Assembly (NCBI GenBank): GCA_007125255.1
Contig: SLDM01000500.1
Location: forward strand, 1-6,459
From: Phycisphaerales bacterium
GTDB lineage: Bacteria; Planctomycetota; Phycisphaerae; Phycisphaerales; SM1A02
Direction of reading: 5' to 3'
Length of the DNA stretch: 6,459 nt
Positions 1 to 6,459 of the stretch are shown in pieces (the stretch's first letter is position 1; each line of letters begins with the position of its first letter). Both the position numbers and the translations under genes were made by a program. The notes below the pieces were generated by a model, which was given only the letters and a program-made list of their open reading frames with translations, made no database searches and was not told where the DNA came from.

Positions 1-1
1 C

Positions 2-3000
2 ACCGCCAACAACCGGCACTACCTCGAGGCGATGGGGATCTATCTCCACGCGCTCGATATCGATCCGGACTCGCTGGAGGCGATGAAAGGCCTGCTCCGC
101 GTCTACGAGCGCACCGGCCGCAACATCGAAGGGATCGAGCTCTCCAACCGCATCCTCGAGCGCGACGCCGACCAGATCGAAGCGATCCGCGCCCGCGCCA
201 TGTGGCGCTTCATGGACGGGGACTACCACGCCGCAGCCGGTGATACCGAACGGTTAATCGAACTCGAGCCGGAAGAGGTCCAGTGGCGGGCGCTCCACCT
301 GGAGATGCTGCGCAATCAGGATCTGCCGCTGGATGATCTGCTCGCGGTCTGCGCGCAGTGGGATGAAGAGGAAGATGCCGACGGCCGCTACCGTCTCTTT
401 GCCGCCCAGCTGCTCGCCGCGGCCGGCCGGCAGTCGGCGGCGGTCGAAGCGGTCCGGGAGGCGGCGGCCCGCGGGGCAACCGAAAGCAGCGTCCTGCGCC
501 AGATGCTCTCGATGCTGGATGTTCTGCAGATGCGCGGCGAAGCGACGGAACTCGTCGAGCGGACGGTCGAAGCGCATCCGGAGGAAACCTGGCCGCACGT
601 GGCCCGTCTCCACCGCTACTGGCAGGTGAACCGTCTGACCGACGCGGTGGAAGCGGTCGAAGCGCTGCGCGATGAGCGGGAGTCGCTCGGCGCGGACCTC
701 CTTCAGTGGGAGGTCGTCTTCCGGCTCGCCTTCGGCGAGAATGAACGCGTCGCCGGCCTGCTCGACGTGATCGAAGGCAGAATCCAGACGATCGACGATC
801 CGGATGAACGCGATGCCCGGCGCGGCTGGCTGCTGGCGATGCGGGCCAGGCTGAATGCCGGAGAGACGCCGTGGCGCGAGACGATTCAGAGCTATCAGCA
901 GGCGATCAACCTGACGCCCCGCGATGCGGTGTTGAGCTTCATGCTCGGCGAAGCGTACATGGAAGCCCGCGAGTACGACCTGGCGGCGGCCGCCCTCGAG
1001 CAGGCCAGCCGGAGCGATCCCAACTGGCTCGCCGCCCACGTCGCCCACGCCCGGGCGCTGCTCTCGGTCGGCCGGATCGAACCGGCCCTGGCCCTCTCCC
1101 ACGAACTGCTCCGCCGCGCGGAGCGCCCCGGTCTGACCGCCTACATGCTCTTTGCCCGGGCGTGGCTCGAATCGGGACGGGCCGAGGAAGGGATCGGGAT
1201 CGTTCAGAGTGAGACCGGCCGCCAGATCACCGTCGTCGATCTTCTGCAGCAGCTCTATCGCTCCTACCCGGATCAGCCGGAGGTGCGGGAGCTGCTCGCG
1301 ATCGCCGGTATCCGCTACGACAAGATTCACCTCACCCGCGACGTGATGGAAGATGCGCTGACGTATGACGGGACCGATGGCGCGGATGTGCCCGCTTCGC
1401 TGCTGGCGATGCTGGCCCAGCTCAGCGCCCGGGCGGAGCTGGGGCTGGAAGAAAAGCTCATCGATCGGGCGCGGGAACTCCACGGCTGGACCGTCGAGAT
1501 CGCCGACGCCGCGGCCCGGCTCGCCGCGGCCCGGGGTGAGCCGGAAGCGGGGACCGAACTTCTGAAGCAACTCCTCGAGGACGCGGAGCGGGATGAGGAC
1601 CGCGCCGCCGCCCGGCGGGCCCTGGTCGGACACCTCGCCCGGACCGGTGATGAGGCGGTCTTTGCCGAAGTCGATGCGCTGCTTGAGCTGGATGATCCGG
1701 CGGGAGCCAACGCCAGCTTCATCCTCGCCCAGCAGATGATCTGGAGTGACGGGGAGCGGACCCGCCGCGCGGTCGAGAAGCTGTCCGGCGCCGTCGGCGA
1801 AGATTCGCCGCGGGCGGTCATGGCCCGGGCGAACTACGTACTGAGACACCGCCCGGAGAACGAGGCGGAGCTGGCCGGAGTGCAGGTCGCGGTCAACGAA
1901 GTCCTGCAGCGCTCCCCCGGCTCGCTTCCGGCATTGAACACGATGGCCGAACTGGCGATGCACGGCAGCCGGCCCGATCCGATGCTCGCGGTGCGCTACC
2001 TGGAGCGGGCGATTCAGCACCATCCGAACCGTCCGGATATCTACCTGCGTCTGGTTCCGCTGCTCCAGCGGCAGGGCGATTTCACCCGGGCGGAAGAGTA
2101 CCTGGAGCGCCTCGGTTCGCTCGCGGTCACCGACCCGTCGGTGCGGCGGGCCGAAGCGGAGCTCTGGAGCTCCCAGGGTGACTTCGACCGGGCCCTGGCC
2201 CGGATGGGAGAGCCGGTCGACCAGAGCGCGACAGAGTACGAACGGATCAGCTATATCGCCGGCCTCCACCGCGCCGGACGGCACGCGGAAGCGGAAGAGC
2301 GTCTGCGGGCCCTGCTCGAAGAATCCTCGCCGAGTCCGCTGACGATTCAGCTCGCCGCGTCACTCTATGCGGATCTCGGCCGCTTCGATGAAGGGCTTGA
2401 GCTGCTGGAGAGCGCGGAGCTGGAAGAGGGCGAGGTGGCCCGGCGGGTCATGCTCGGCCGGTACCTCCAGCAGGCGGGGCGGAACGAACGGGCCCGCGAC
2501 GAGCTCGCCGGCGCGCTGGCGATCGATGATCGCAACCTCGAAGCGATCAGCGCGCTGATCGGCGTCGAGCTGAGTGAAGGGAACATGGAGGCCGCGCACG
2601 AATTGGCCCGCCGCGGACTGGAGCTCGATCCCGACCATGAATCCTTCCGCCACTCGCTGGTCCTGACCGCGATGGAGCTCGGCGCAAGCGAACGGGAGCG
2701 GGCACTGCAACTGCTCGAGCGGGCCGAGGGCGGCTCCGAGGCGGTGGTCGCGACACTGCGGACGTACTCCCGGCTTCGCCAGGGCGGACGGTTCTCGACC
2801 TCCCGCTCCGATCTGGCGGCGGCCCGCCAGCTGACGGTGGACTATCCGCAGTTCATGCCCGCCTGGCGGCTGGCGATCCTCGTCCACGTGGAGGCGGGCG
2901 ACCGGAGCGAAGCGATTCGCCTCGCCCGGCAGGCCGCGGCCCGCATGCCGCAATTGCCCGACCCGGCGGAACTGGCGACCCAGCTTCTGATCGAAGAGGG

Positions 3001-4015
3001 GCGGTACGACGAGGCGCTGCAGACCGCCCGGCAGTGGCGGGAACGCTCCCGGCACCGGCCGATGAATCCCGACTTCGCCCTCGCCTCGATCCTGCTCGAA
3101 CTCGGCCGCCCCGAGGAGGCGCTGCGAACGATCGAAGGTCACCAGGAGCGGGTGATGCGCGAGCGCGAACAGCGGCCGCAGTTCGCCGCCCTCTGGATGC
3201 GGGCGCTGCTCCGCGCCGGTCAGATCGATCGGGCCGGTGACCGCTTCGGCGCTCTGGTCGTCAATTCCGGTGAGTGGCGACAACTCTGGTTCGAGGAGAC
3301 CGAACGACTCTCCCGCTCCCACGCGCGCCGGGCGATCGAAAAAATACAGTCCCCGCTCTCGGATTCCGCCCAGGGCCGGTTCGGTCTCGCCCTGGCGTGG
3401 GCGGCCTACGGGCAGCGGTTCGATGATGAAGCGGCGGTGAGCCAGGCAAGGGAACTCGCACGGGGGGTTTCGGAAGATTCCGGTGATCTGCGGGTTCCGG
3501 CCCTGCTGCTGCAGGGACAGATCGCCGAGGGACGCGATGAGTTCGATCGCGCGGTCGAGCACTACCGCGCGGTTCTTGAACTCGACCCCGACCAGGTGAT
3601 CGCGCTGAACAACCTTGCCTACCAGCTCTCCCAGCAAGTCGAAGGGAACGAAGACGCCCGCGGCGAAGTGTGCGAAGAGGCCCGCGGGTACGCGGCCCGG
3701 GCGCAGGAGATCGCCCCGGAAGTTCCCGAGATCGTCCACACCCACGCCCTGACCCTGCTCTGTCTCGGCCGGGCGGCGGAGGGTGAATCGCTGGTGCGCC
3801 AGGCGATGCAGTTGCGCCCCGATTCCGCGGAGATGTACATCACCCTCGGGCTGGCCCTGGTCGAGCAGCAGCGCTGGAGCGAGGCGGCCGAAGCGCTGGA
3901 GCGGGTCACCGCGCTGGCCGATGAACCGGCCGACGCGATGAGCTCGACCCGGCGGGCCCGGCTCGAGCGCCTGAAGGAGAAGCTCGCGGAGCAGCAGGCG
4001 GGTCTGAGCGGTTAG
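2..4015 (+). CDS. Large TPR-repeat protein, 5'-truncated by the window edge
   Basis: The frame is open from base 2 to a TAG at 4013-4015, giving 1337 residues. The in-frame ATG at 32 is probably internal, because the ten codons before it (TANNRHYLEA) continue the same helical pattern, so the real start lies upstream. Nearly the whole protein looks like degenerate TPR helix pairs. Clear examples are at about 923-1021 (LGEAYMEAREYDLAAAALEQ), 1990-2113 (a YLERAI..HP unit then QGDFTRAEEYLERL), 2340-2640 (three consecutive units ending RGLELDPDHE), 2980-3140, 3530-3640 (YRAVLELDPDQVIALNNLAY) and 3800-3910 (YITLGLALVEQQRWSEAAEA). TPR arrays form superhelical protein-binding scaffolds. I see no catalytic motif or membrane segment, and any signal peptide or lipobox would lie outside the window. 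The C-terminus is a short charged helix (LERLKEKLAEQQ). Large TPR proteins such as the PrsT-type lipoproteins occur in exopolysaccharide/PEP-CTERM loci, and the adjacent rhamnose genes make that possible, but it is unproven. The TPR fold is confident; the specific role is unknown. Confidence 0.9.
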   Translation, partial: TANNRHYLEAMGIYLHALDIDPDSLEAMKGLLRVYERTGRNIEGIELSNRILERDADQIEAIRARAMWRFMDGDYHAAAGDTERLIELEPEEVQWRALHLEMLRNQDLPLDDLLAVCAQWDEEEDADGRYRLFAAQLLAAAGRQSAAVEAVREAAARGATESSVLRQMLSMLDVLQMRGEATELVERTVEAHPEETWPHVARLHRYWQVNRLTDAVEAVEALRDERESLGADLLQWEVVFRLAFGENERVAGLLDVIEGRIQTIDDPDERDARRGWLLAMRARLNAGETPWRETIQSYQQAINLTPRDAVLSFMLGEAYMEAREYDLAAAALEQASRSDPNWLAAHVAHARALLSVGRIEPALALSHELLRRAERPGLTAYMLFARAWLESGRAEEGIGIVQSETGRQITVVDLLQQLYRSYPDQPEVRELLAIAGIRYDKIHLTRDVMEDALTYDGTDGADVPASLLAMLAQLSARAELGLEEKLIDRARELHGWTVEIADAAARLAAARGEPEAGTELLKQLLEDAERDEDRAAARRALVGHLARTGDEAVFAEVDALLELDDPAGANASFILAQQMIWSDGERTRRAVEKLSGAVGEDSPRAVMARANYVLRHRPENEAELAGVQVAVNEVLQRSPGSLPALNTMAELAMHGSRPDPMLAVRYLERAIQHHPNRPDIYLRLVPLLQRQGDFTRAEEYLERLGSLAVTDPSVRRAEAELWSSQGDFDRALARMGEPVDQSATEYERISYIAGLHRAGRHAEAEERLRALLEESSPSPLTIQLAASLYADLGRFDEGLELLESAELEEGEVARRVMLGRYLQQAGRNERARDELAGALAIDDRNLEAISALIGVELSEGNMEAAHELARRGLELDPDHESFRHSLVLTAMELGASERERALQLLERAEGGSEAVVATLRTYSRLRQGGRFSTSRSDLAAARQLTVDYPQFMPAWRLAILVHVEAGDRSEAIRLARQAAARMPQLPDPAELATQLLIEEGRYDEALQTARQWRERSRHRPMNPDFALASILLELGRPEEALRTIEGHQERVMREREQRPQFAALWMRALLRAGQIDRAGDRFGALVVNSGEWRQLWFEETERLSRSHARRAIEKIQSPLSDSAQGRFGLALAWAAYGQRFDDEAAVSQARELARGVSEDSGDLRVPALLLQGQIAEGRDEFDRAVEHYRAVLELDPDQVIALNNLAYQLSQQVEGNEDARGEVCEEARGYAARAQEIAPEVPEIVHTHALTLLCLGRAAEGESLVRQAMQLRPDSAEMYITLGLALVEQQRWSEAAEALERVTALADEPADAMSSTRRARLERLKEKLAEQQAGLSG

Positions 4016-4037
4016 AACGGGTGTCGCGTGCCCGATT

Positions 4038-4086
4038 CTATGGACCAGCTCTATGGCCAGCTCGATAGCCAGTTCCATTGCCGGCC
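4038..4086. repeat. Degenerate 12-base tandem repeat, four units
   Basis: Four consecutive units align: CTATGGACCAGCT (4038-4050, one extra base), CTATGGCCAGCT (4051-4062), CGATAGCCAGTT (4063-4074) and CCATTGCCGGCG (4075-4086). Units 1 and 2 differ only by one inserted A. Unit 3 differs from unit 2 at three positions, and unit 4 has diverged further. The array begins 22 bases after the TPR stop codon. It is too short and decayed for a CRISPR array and may be a small slippage-derived minisatellite. No function can be assigned. Confidence 0.7.
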
Positions 4087-4132
4087 GGCGCGATCGACAA
4101 TCCTCCCCTCGAAGTGCCCCTCTCCACGGATC

Positions 4133-4156
4133 GTCTCCGGGGCCATCGCCAGAGAC
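4133..4156. other. Imperfect inverted repeat (possible RNA hairpin)
   Basis: GTCTCCGG (4133-4140) pairs with CCAGAGAC (4149-4156) at seven of eight positions, with one C-A mismatch and an 8-base loop. No T tract follows, so it does not meet the usual intrinsic terminator pattern. It could be a hairpin in the rfbC leader transcript or a protein-binding dyad, or it could be chance in GC-rich DNA. Confidence 0.35.
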
Positions 4157-4170
4157 CGTCTCACTTGATC

Positions 4171-4192
4171 GTCGGCGGCGAAGTCCGCCGAC
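4171..4192. other. Perfect 8-base inverted repeat (possible RNA hairpin)
   Basis: GTCGGCGG (4171-4178) and CCGCCGAC (4185-4192) are exact reverse complements around the 6-base loop CGAAGT. A stem this GC-rich should be stable in RNA. The following bases (AGGACGACCGGG) contain no T run, so a standard Rho-independent terminator is not supported. It lies about 100 bases upstream of the rfbC start, where a leader hairpin, a Rho-independent-like structure lacking its T tract, or an operator dyad are all possible. Confidence 0.5.
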
Positions 4193-4236
4193 AGGACGAC
4201 CGGGATCGACCGCCGCCCCCTCGGACCACCATCGAT

Positions 4237-4260
4237 CGATCACACGATCACACGAACGCA
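4237..4260. repeat. Short 8-base tandem repeat CGATCACA
   Basis: CGATCACA occurs twice back to back (4237-4244 and 4245-4252), followed by a related unit CGAACGCA (4253-4260). The first copy overlaps the perfect palindrome ATCGATCGAT at 4231-4240. The array ends 31 bases before the rfbC start codon, so it lies in the promoter or leader zone. Regularly spaced repeats in this position can be regulator sites, but no regulator family is recognisable. Confidence 0.5.
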
Positions 4261-4282
4261 TCCAACAAAAGAACACACCCTC

Positions 4283-4286
4283 GGAA
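4283..4286 (+). promoter_or_regulatory. Weak ribosome binding site of rfbC
   Basis: GGAA lies five bases before the ATG at 4292. It is short and slightly close for a Shine-Dalgarno match. The A-rich stretch AACAAAAGAACACA just upstream may help keep the leader unstructured. The start is better supported by the protein, which begins at the usual place for RmlC-family proteins. Confidence 0.4.
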
Positions 4287-4291
4287 ACCCC

Positions 4292-4843
4292 ATGACGGTA
4301 GTGAACACGACCATCCCGGAAGTCAAACTGATCGAGTGCCGCCGCTTCGAGGATGAGCGCGGCTTCTTCTCGGAGACTTTTCACCGCGATCGCCTGCGCG
4401 AAGCGGGGATCGACGCGGAGTTCGTCCAGGACAACCACTCGCTCTCCCGTTCCCGGGGAACGATTCGTGGTCTGCACTTCCAGGTGCCGCCCCATCCGCA
4501 GGCGAAGCTGGTGCGCGTCACCCGCGGCGCGATTCTCGACGTCGCGGTCGACCTCCGGCGCCGCTCGCCCACCTTCGGTCAGCACGTCAGCGCAGTTGTC
4601 AGCGCCGAGAGGTGGAACCAGATCTACGTGCCCGTCGGCTTCGCCCACGGGTTCTGCACCCTCGAGCCGGAGACCGAAGTCGTCTACAAGGTCGATGGCT
4701 ACTACGCGCCTGATCATGACCGCGGGCTTCTGTGGAACGATCCGGAGCTCGCTATCGACTGGCCCGTCGCGCCGGAGGAGGCGATCCTCTCCGAGAAGGA
4801 TCGCCGCCACCCCCGTCTGGCGGATCTGGAGGAGTATTTCTAA
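4292..4843 (+). CDS. rfbC: dTDP-4-dehydrorhamnose 3,5-epimerase (RmlC)
   Basis: This cytosolic enzyme epimerises C3 and C5 of dTDP-4-dehydro-6-deoxy-D-glucose, giving dTDP-4-dehydro-L-rhamnose, the third step of dTDP-L-rhamnose synthesis. The 183-residue product matches the usual RmlC length and its cupin fold. Visible family motifs are FEDERGFFSETF (19-30), QDNHSLS (46-52), RGTIRGLHFQ (55-64) with the expected catalytic His62, the DVAVDLRRRSPTFG strand (83-96), VPVGFAHGF (113-121), Y132 and Y138 in the region of the catalytic tyrosine, W148-NDP and IDWP, and LSEKDR (166-171) with the expected Asp170 partner of the catalytic His. No key residue is missing. The start gives the normal N-terminus (IPEVKLIE) for the family. 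It is the first gene of the visible cluster, after a 276-base gap, and its TAA is directly followed by the rfbB ATG. Identification is very secure. Confidence 0.97.
   Translation: MTVVNTTIPEVKLIECRRFEDERGFFSETFHRDRLREAGIDAEFVQDNHSLSRSRGTIRGLHFQVPPHPQAKLVRVTRGAILDVAVDLRRRSPTFGQHVSAVVSAERWNQIYVPVGFAHGFCTLEPETEVVYKVDGYYAPDHDRGLLWNDPELAIDWPVAPEEAILSEKDRRHPRLADLEEYF
4828..4834 (+). promoter_or_regulatory. Strong ribosome binding site of rfbB inside the rfbC 3' end
   Basis: GGAGGAG lies within the last codons of rfbC, nine bases before the rfbB ATG at 4844. It is the best Shine-Dalgarno match seen at any start in the window and fixes the rfbB start. Its position implies that ribosomes finishing rfbC can reinitiate on rfbB. 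Confidence 0.75.
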
Positions 4844-5947
4844 ATGACCGAAGCGACCAACAGCTACGAACGGGTTCTTGTCACCGGCGGCGCGGGCTTC
4901 ATCGGCTCGGCGGTCATCCGGCAGCTCCTGTCGGAAACCGATGCCACCGTGATCAACGTCGACAAGCTGACCTATGCCGCCAACCTCGCTTCCCTGCCCG
5001 GTGCCGAGGAGAATCCCCGCTACCACTTCGAGCGGGCGGACATCTGTGATGCCGAGGCGATGCAGCGCATCTTCCACGCCCACCGTCCGGACGGCATCCT
5101 GCATCTCGCCGCCGAGTCACACGTCGACCGCTCGATCGACGGGCCGGGTGAGTTCATCAACACGAACATCGTCGGCACGTCGGTTCTCCTGCGCGTCGGA
5201 CTGGACTACTGGAAGGAGCTCGAGCCGGCAGCGCAGGAGCGCTTCCGCTTCCTGCACGTCTCGACCGATGAGGTCTTCGGCTCACTCGGCCCCGAAGGGC
5301 TCTTCACCGAGGAGACCTCTTACGCGCCGAGCTCGCCCTATTCCGCGAGCAAGGCCGCCTCGGACCACCTCGTGCGCGCCTGGCACGCGACCTACGGTCT
5401 GCCGACCCTTCTGACCAACTGCACCAACAACTACGGTCCCTACCAGTTTCCCGAGAAGCTCATCCCGCTCATGATCATCAAGGGGATCGCCGGGGAGCCG
5501 CTTCCGGTCTACGGCTCCGGCGAGAATGTGCGCGACTGGCTCCATGTCGACGATCACGCTCGCGCTTTGCGTACGGTGCTCGCGGGAGGGCGGCCCGGGC
5601 GCAGCTACAACATCGGCGCGCGGTGTGAGCGGACCAACCTCGAGATCGTCCGGACGATCTGCGATCTGCTCGATGAGGTGCTCGGCGATGCCCACGTCCC
5701 GCGGCGGGAGAAGATCACCTTCGTGACCGACCGGCCCGGCCACGACCTGCGCTACGCGATGGACGCGTCGCGCATCGAGAAGGAACTCGGCTGGAAACAC
5801 CGCATTCCCTTCGAGGAGGGTCTGCGCTCCAGTATCGAGTGGTATCTGGAAAACCGCGACTGGTGGCAGGCGATTCTTGACGGCGTCTACCAGGGTGAAC
5901 GTCTCGGCGTCGGGGCGGCCGGCGACAAGGCGAGCCGGTCATCATGA
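4844..5947 (+). CDS. rfbB: dTDP-glucose 4,6-dehydratase (RmlB)
   Basis: This NAD-dependent extended short-chain dehydrogenase converts dTDP-D-glucose to dTDP-4-dehydro-6-deoxy-D-glucose, the second step of dTDP-L-rhamnose synthesis. The 367 residues are close to the usual 340-360, with a slightly long tail. In order: the Rossmann motif TGGAGFIG (14-21), the NAD ribose-binding acidic residue in VDKLTYA (D40), [11 protein letters not shown] (87-97), the catalytic triplet Thr141-Asp142-Glu143 in STDEVFG, the YxxxK pair Tyr166/Lys170 in [22 protein letters not shown] (192-208), RDWLHVDDH (230-238), and the C-terminal [11 protein letters not shown] and ELGW motifs. All catalytic residues expected for RmlB are present. 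The last 17 or so residues ([17 protein letters not shown]) look like an unstructured, lineage-specific extension. The gene abuts rfbC without a gap and overlaps rfbD by four bases (ATGA), so the three are almost certainly co-transcribed and translationally coupled. Confidence 0.97.
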   Translation: MTEATNSYERVLVTGGAGFIGSAVIRQLLSETDATVINVDKLTYAANLASLPGAEENPRYHFERADICDAEAMQRIFHAHRPDGILHLAAESHVDRSIDGPGEFINTNIVGTSVLLRVGLDYWKELEPAAQERFRFLHVSTDEVFGSLGPEGLFTEETSYAPSSPYSASKAASDHLVRAWHATYGLPTLLTNCTNNYGPYQFPEKLIPLMIIKGIAGEPLPVYGSGENVRDWLHVDDHARALRTVLAGGRPGRSYNIGARCERTNLEIVRTICDLLDEVLGDAHVPRREKITFVTDRPGHDLRYAMDASRIEKELGWKHRIPFEEGLRSSIEWYLENRDWWQAILDGVYQGERLGVGAAGDKASRSS

Positions 5948-6459
5948 ACCTGCTGATCATCGGTCAACACGGCCAGGTCGCCCGCGAGCTGGCCGCGGCC
6001 GCGTGGCCGGGCTCGGTTCACCTGACCCGGCTCGGCCGCGCGGCCTTCGACCTCGCCCGGCCGGAAGCGTTCGGCGCGGTTCTCGAGCGGAGTTCGTGGG
6101 ACGCGATCGTCAACGCCGGGGCGTACACCGCGGTCGACCAGGCCGAATCGGAACCCGATGCCGCGTTCGCGATCAACCGGGACGGCCCGGCGGCGCTGGC
6201 GCGGTGGTGCGCGGAGAAGGGCGTGCCGCTGATCCACATCTCGACCGATTACGTCTTTGATGGTTCGAGCGACCGGCCATACCTCGAGAGCGATCCCGTC
6301 CGGCCGATCAACGTCTACGGCAAGAGCAAGGCCGAAGGAGAGAGCGCGGTGCGGGAAGTGCTGCGTGAGCACGTGATCCTCCGGACCTCGTGGGTGTACA
6401 GCGTCCACGGCCGCAACTTCCTCAAGAGCATTGTGCGTCTGGCCGCGGAGCGCGATGAG
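5944..6459 (+). CDS. rfbD: dTDP-4-dehydrorhamnose reductase (RmlD), 3'-truncated by the window edge
   Basis: This enzyme reduces the C4 keto group of dTDP-4-dehydro-L-rhamnose with NAD(P)H, giving dTDP-L-rhamnose, the last step of the pathway. The 172 residues present are a little over half of the usual near-300. They show the N-terminal nucleotide-binding loop GQHGQVA (7-13), [12 protein letters not shown] (57-68), STDYVFDG (100-107), the catalytic YGKSK with Tyr125 and Lys129, and RTSWVYS (147-153), followed by [15 protein letters not shown] at the window end. The third glycine of the loop is Ala13, a substitution I believe occurs in other RmlD proteins. The C-terminal substrate-binding part lies outside the window. 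The ATG overlaps the rfbB stop as ATGA (5944-5947) and the upstream AAGG is too distant to be a good ribosome site, so translation probably depends on coupling to rfbB. The frame is open to the edge, with no sign of disruption. Confidence 0.95.
   Translation, partial: MNLLIIGQHGQVARELAAAAWPGSVHLTRLGRAAFDLARPEAFGAVLERSSWDAIVNAGAYTAVDQAESEPDAAFAINRDGPAALARWCAEKGVPLIHISTDYVFDGSSDRPYLESDPVRPINVYGKSKAEGESAVREVLREHVILRTSWVYSVHGRNFLKSIVRLAAERDE

Larger units (their letters stand above)
4016..4291. other. Intergenic gap with repeats and inverted repeats, upstream of rfbC
   Basis: This 276-base gap separates the TPR gene from the rhamnose cluster. It contains a 12-base tandem repeat, two inverted repeats and an 8-base tandem repeat, annotated separately. 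Just before rfbC it becomes A- and C-rich (about 4257-4291), unlike the surrounding GC-rich coding sequence and typical of an untranslated leader. I could not find a convincing -35/-10 pair or an intrinsic terminator with a T tract. Small open frames exist here (4040-4168, 4053-4295, and a TTG-started 4078-4356). They encode low-complexity Ser/Arg/Pro-rich peptides with no recognisable family, so I do not call them as genes. The size and content suggest the rhamnose cluster has its own promoter here, but this is inferred. Confidence 0.6.

Noticed and set aside
32..34. ATG at 32 as the start of the TPR gene
   Set aside because: The same frame is open to the window edge and upstream codons continue the helical repeat pattern, and no ribosome site precedes this ATG. 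The true start is most likely outside the window.
254..2284. A 676-codon open frame on the - strand
   Set aside because: It lies entirely antisense to the TPR gene, is rich in Arg, Gly and Pro, and shows no domain or convincing start. It is a shadow of + strand codon usage.
4016..4040. Intrinsic terminator directly after the TPR gene
   Set aside because: Only a weak four-base stem (CGGG 4018-4021 with CCCG 4031-4034) is present and no T tract follows.
4038..4086. Possible CRISPR array
   Set aside because: The units are 12 bases and directly contiguous, with no spacers, and no cas genes are in the window.
4165..4193. Sigma-70-like promoter starting at TTGATC (4165-4170)
   Set aside because: At the expected spacing the downstream hexamer is GC-rich (around CCGACA), with no resemblance to a -10 element.
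2360..5104. A 914-codon open frame on the - strand
   Set aside because: It runs antisense through the end of the TPR gene, the gap, all of rfbC and part of rfbB. RfbC and RfbB are unambiguous on the + strand, and long antisense frames are common in GC-rich genes because stop codons are rare. The translation shows no recognisable domain.
5877..6260. A 127-codon + strand open frame across the rfbB/rfbD junction
   Set aside because: It is out of frame with both genes, is Arg/Gly-rich, and overlaps the clearly recognisable rfbD frame starting at 5944.

Overview
The window is a GC-rich bacterial stretch with every convincing gene on the + strand. It holds the 3' part of a very large tetratricopeptide-repeat (TPR) protein gene, a 276-base gap, and the first three visible genes of a dTDP-L-rhamnose pathway cluster in the order rfbC-rfbB-rfbD. 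Both edges cut genes: the TPR gene has no start in the window and rfbD has no end.

The organism cannot be named from this sequence. High GC, proteins rich in Arg, Glu and Ala, and a giant repeat-only TPR protein beside cell-surface sugar genes would fit a high-GC Gram-negative bacterium, for example a proteobacterium or a Phycisphaerae-type planctomycete. This is a low-confidence guess.

Region by region: (1) 2-4015 is an uninterrupted reading frame of 1337 residues made almost entirely of TPR-like helical pairs, with no enzymatic domain visible. (2) 4016-4291 has no convincing gene. It holds a degenerate 12-base tandem repeat, two short inverted repeats, a short CGATCACA tandem repeat and an A-rich leader before rfbC. 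(3) 4292-4843 is rfbC (dTDP-4-dehydrorhamnose 3,5-epimerase). (4) 4844-5947 is rfbB (dTDP-glucose 4,6-dehydratase), whose ATG directly follows the rfbC stop. (5) 5944-6459 is the first 172 codons of rfbD (dTDP-4-dehydrorhamnose reductase), which overlaps rfbB by ATGA.

RfbB, RfbC and RfbD catalyse the last three steps from dTDP-glucose to dTDP-L-rhamnose, the rhamnose donor for O-antigen, exopolysaccharide or other surface glycans. The first-step gene, rfbA, is not in the window and may lie downstream or elsewhere. The TPR protein could be a scaffold for polysaccharide assembly or secretion, but only its position suggests this. I see no phage, IS, CRISPR, tRNA or rRNA features, and nothing that clearly amounts to an undescribed system. 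The least explained parts are the giant TPR protein and the repeat-bearing gap.
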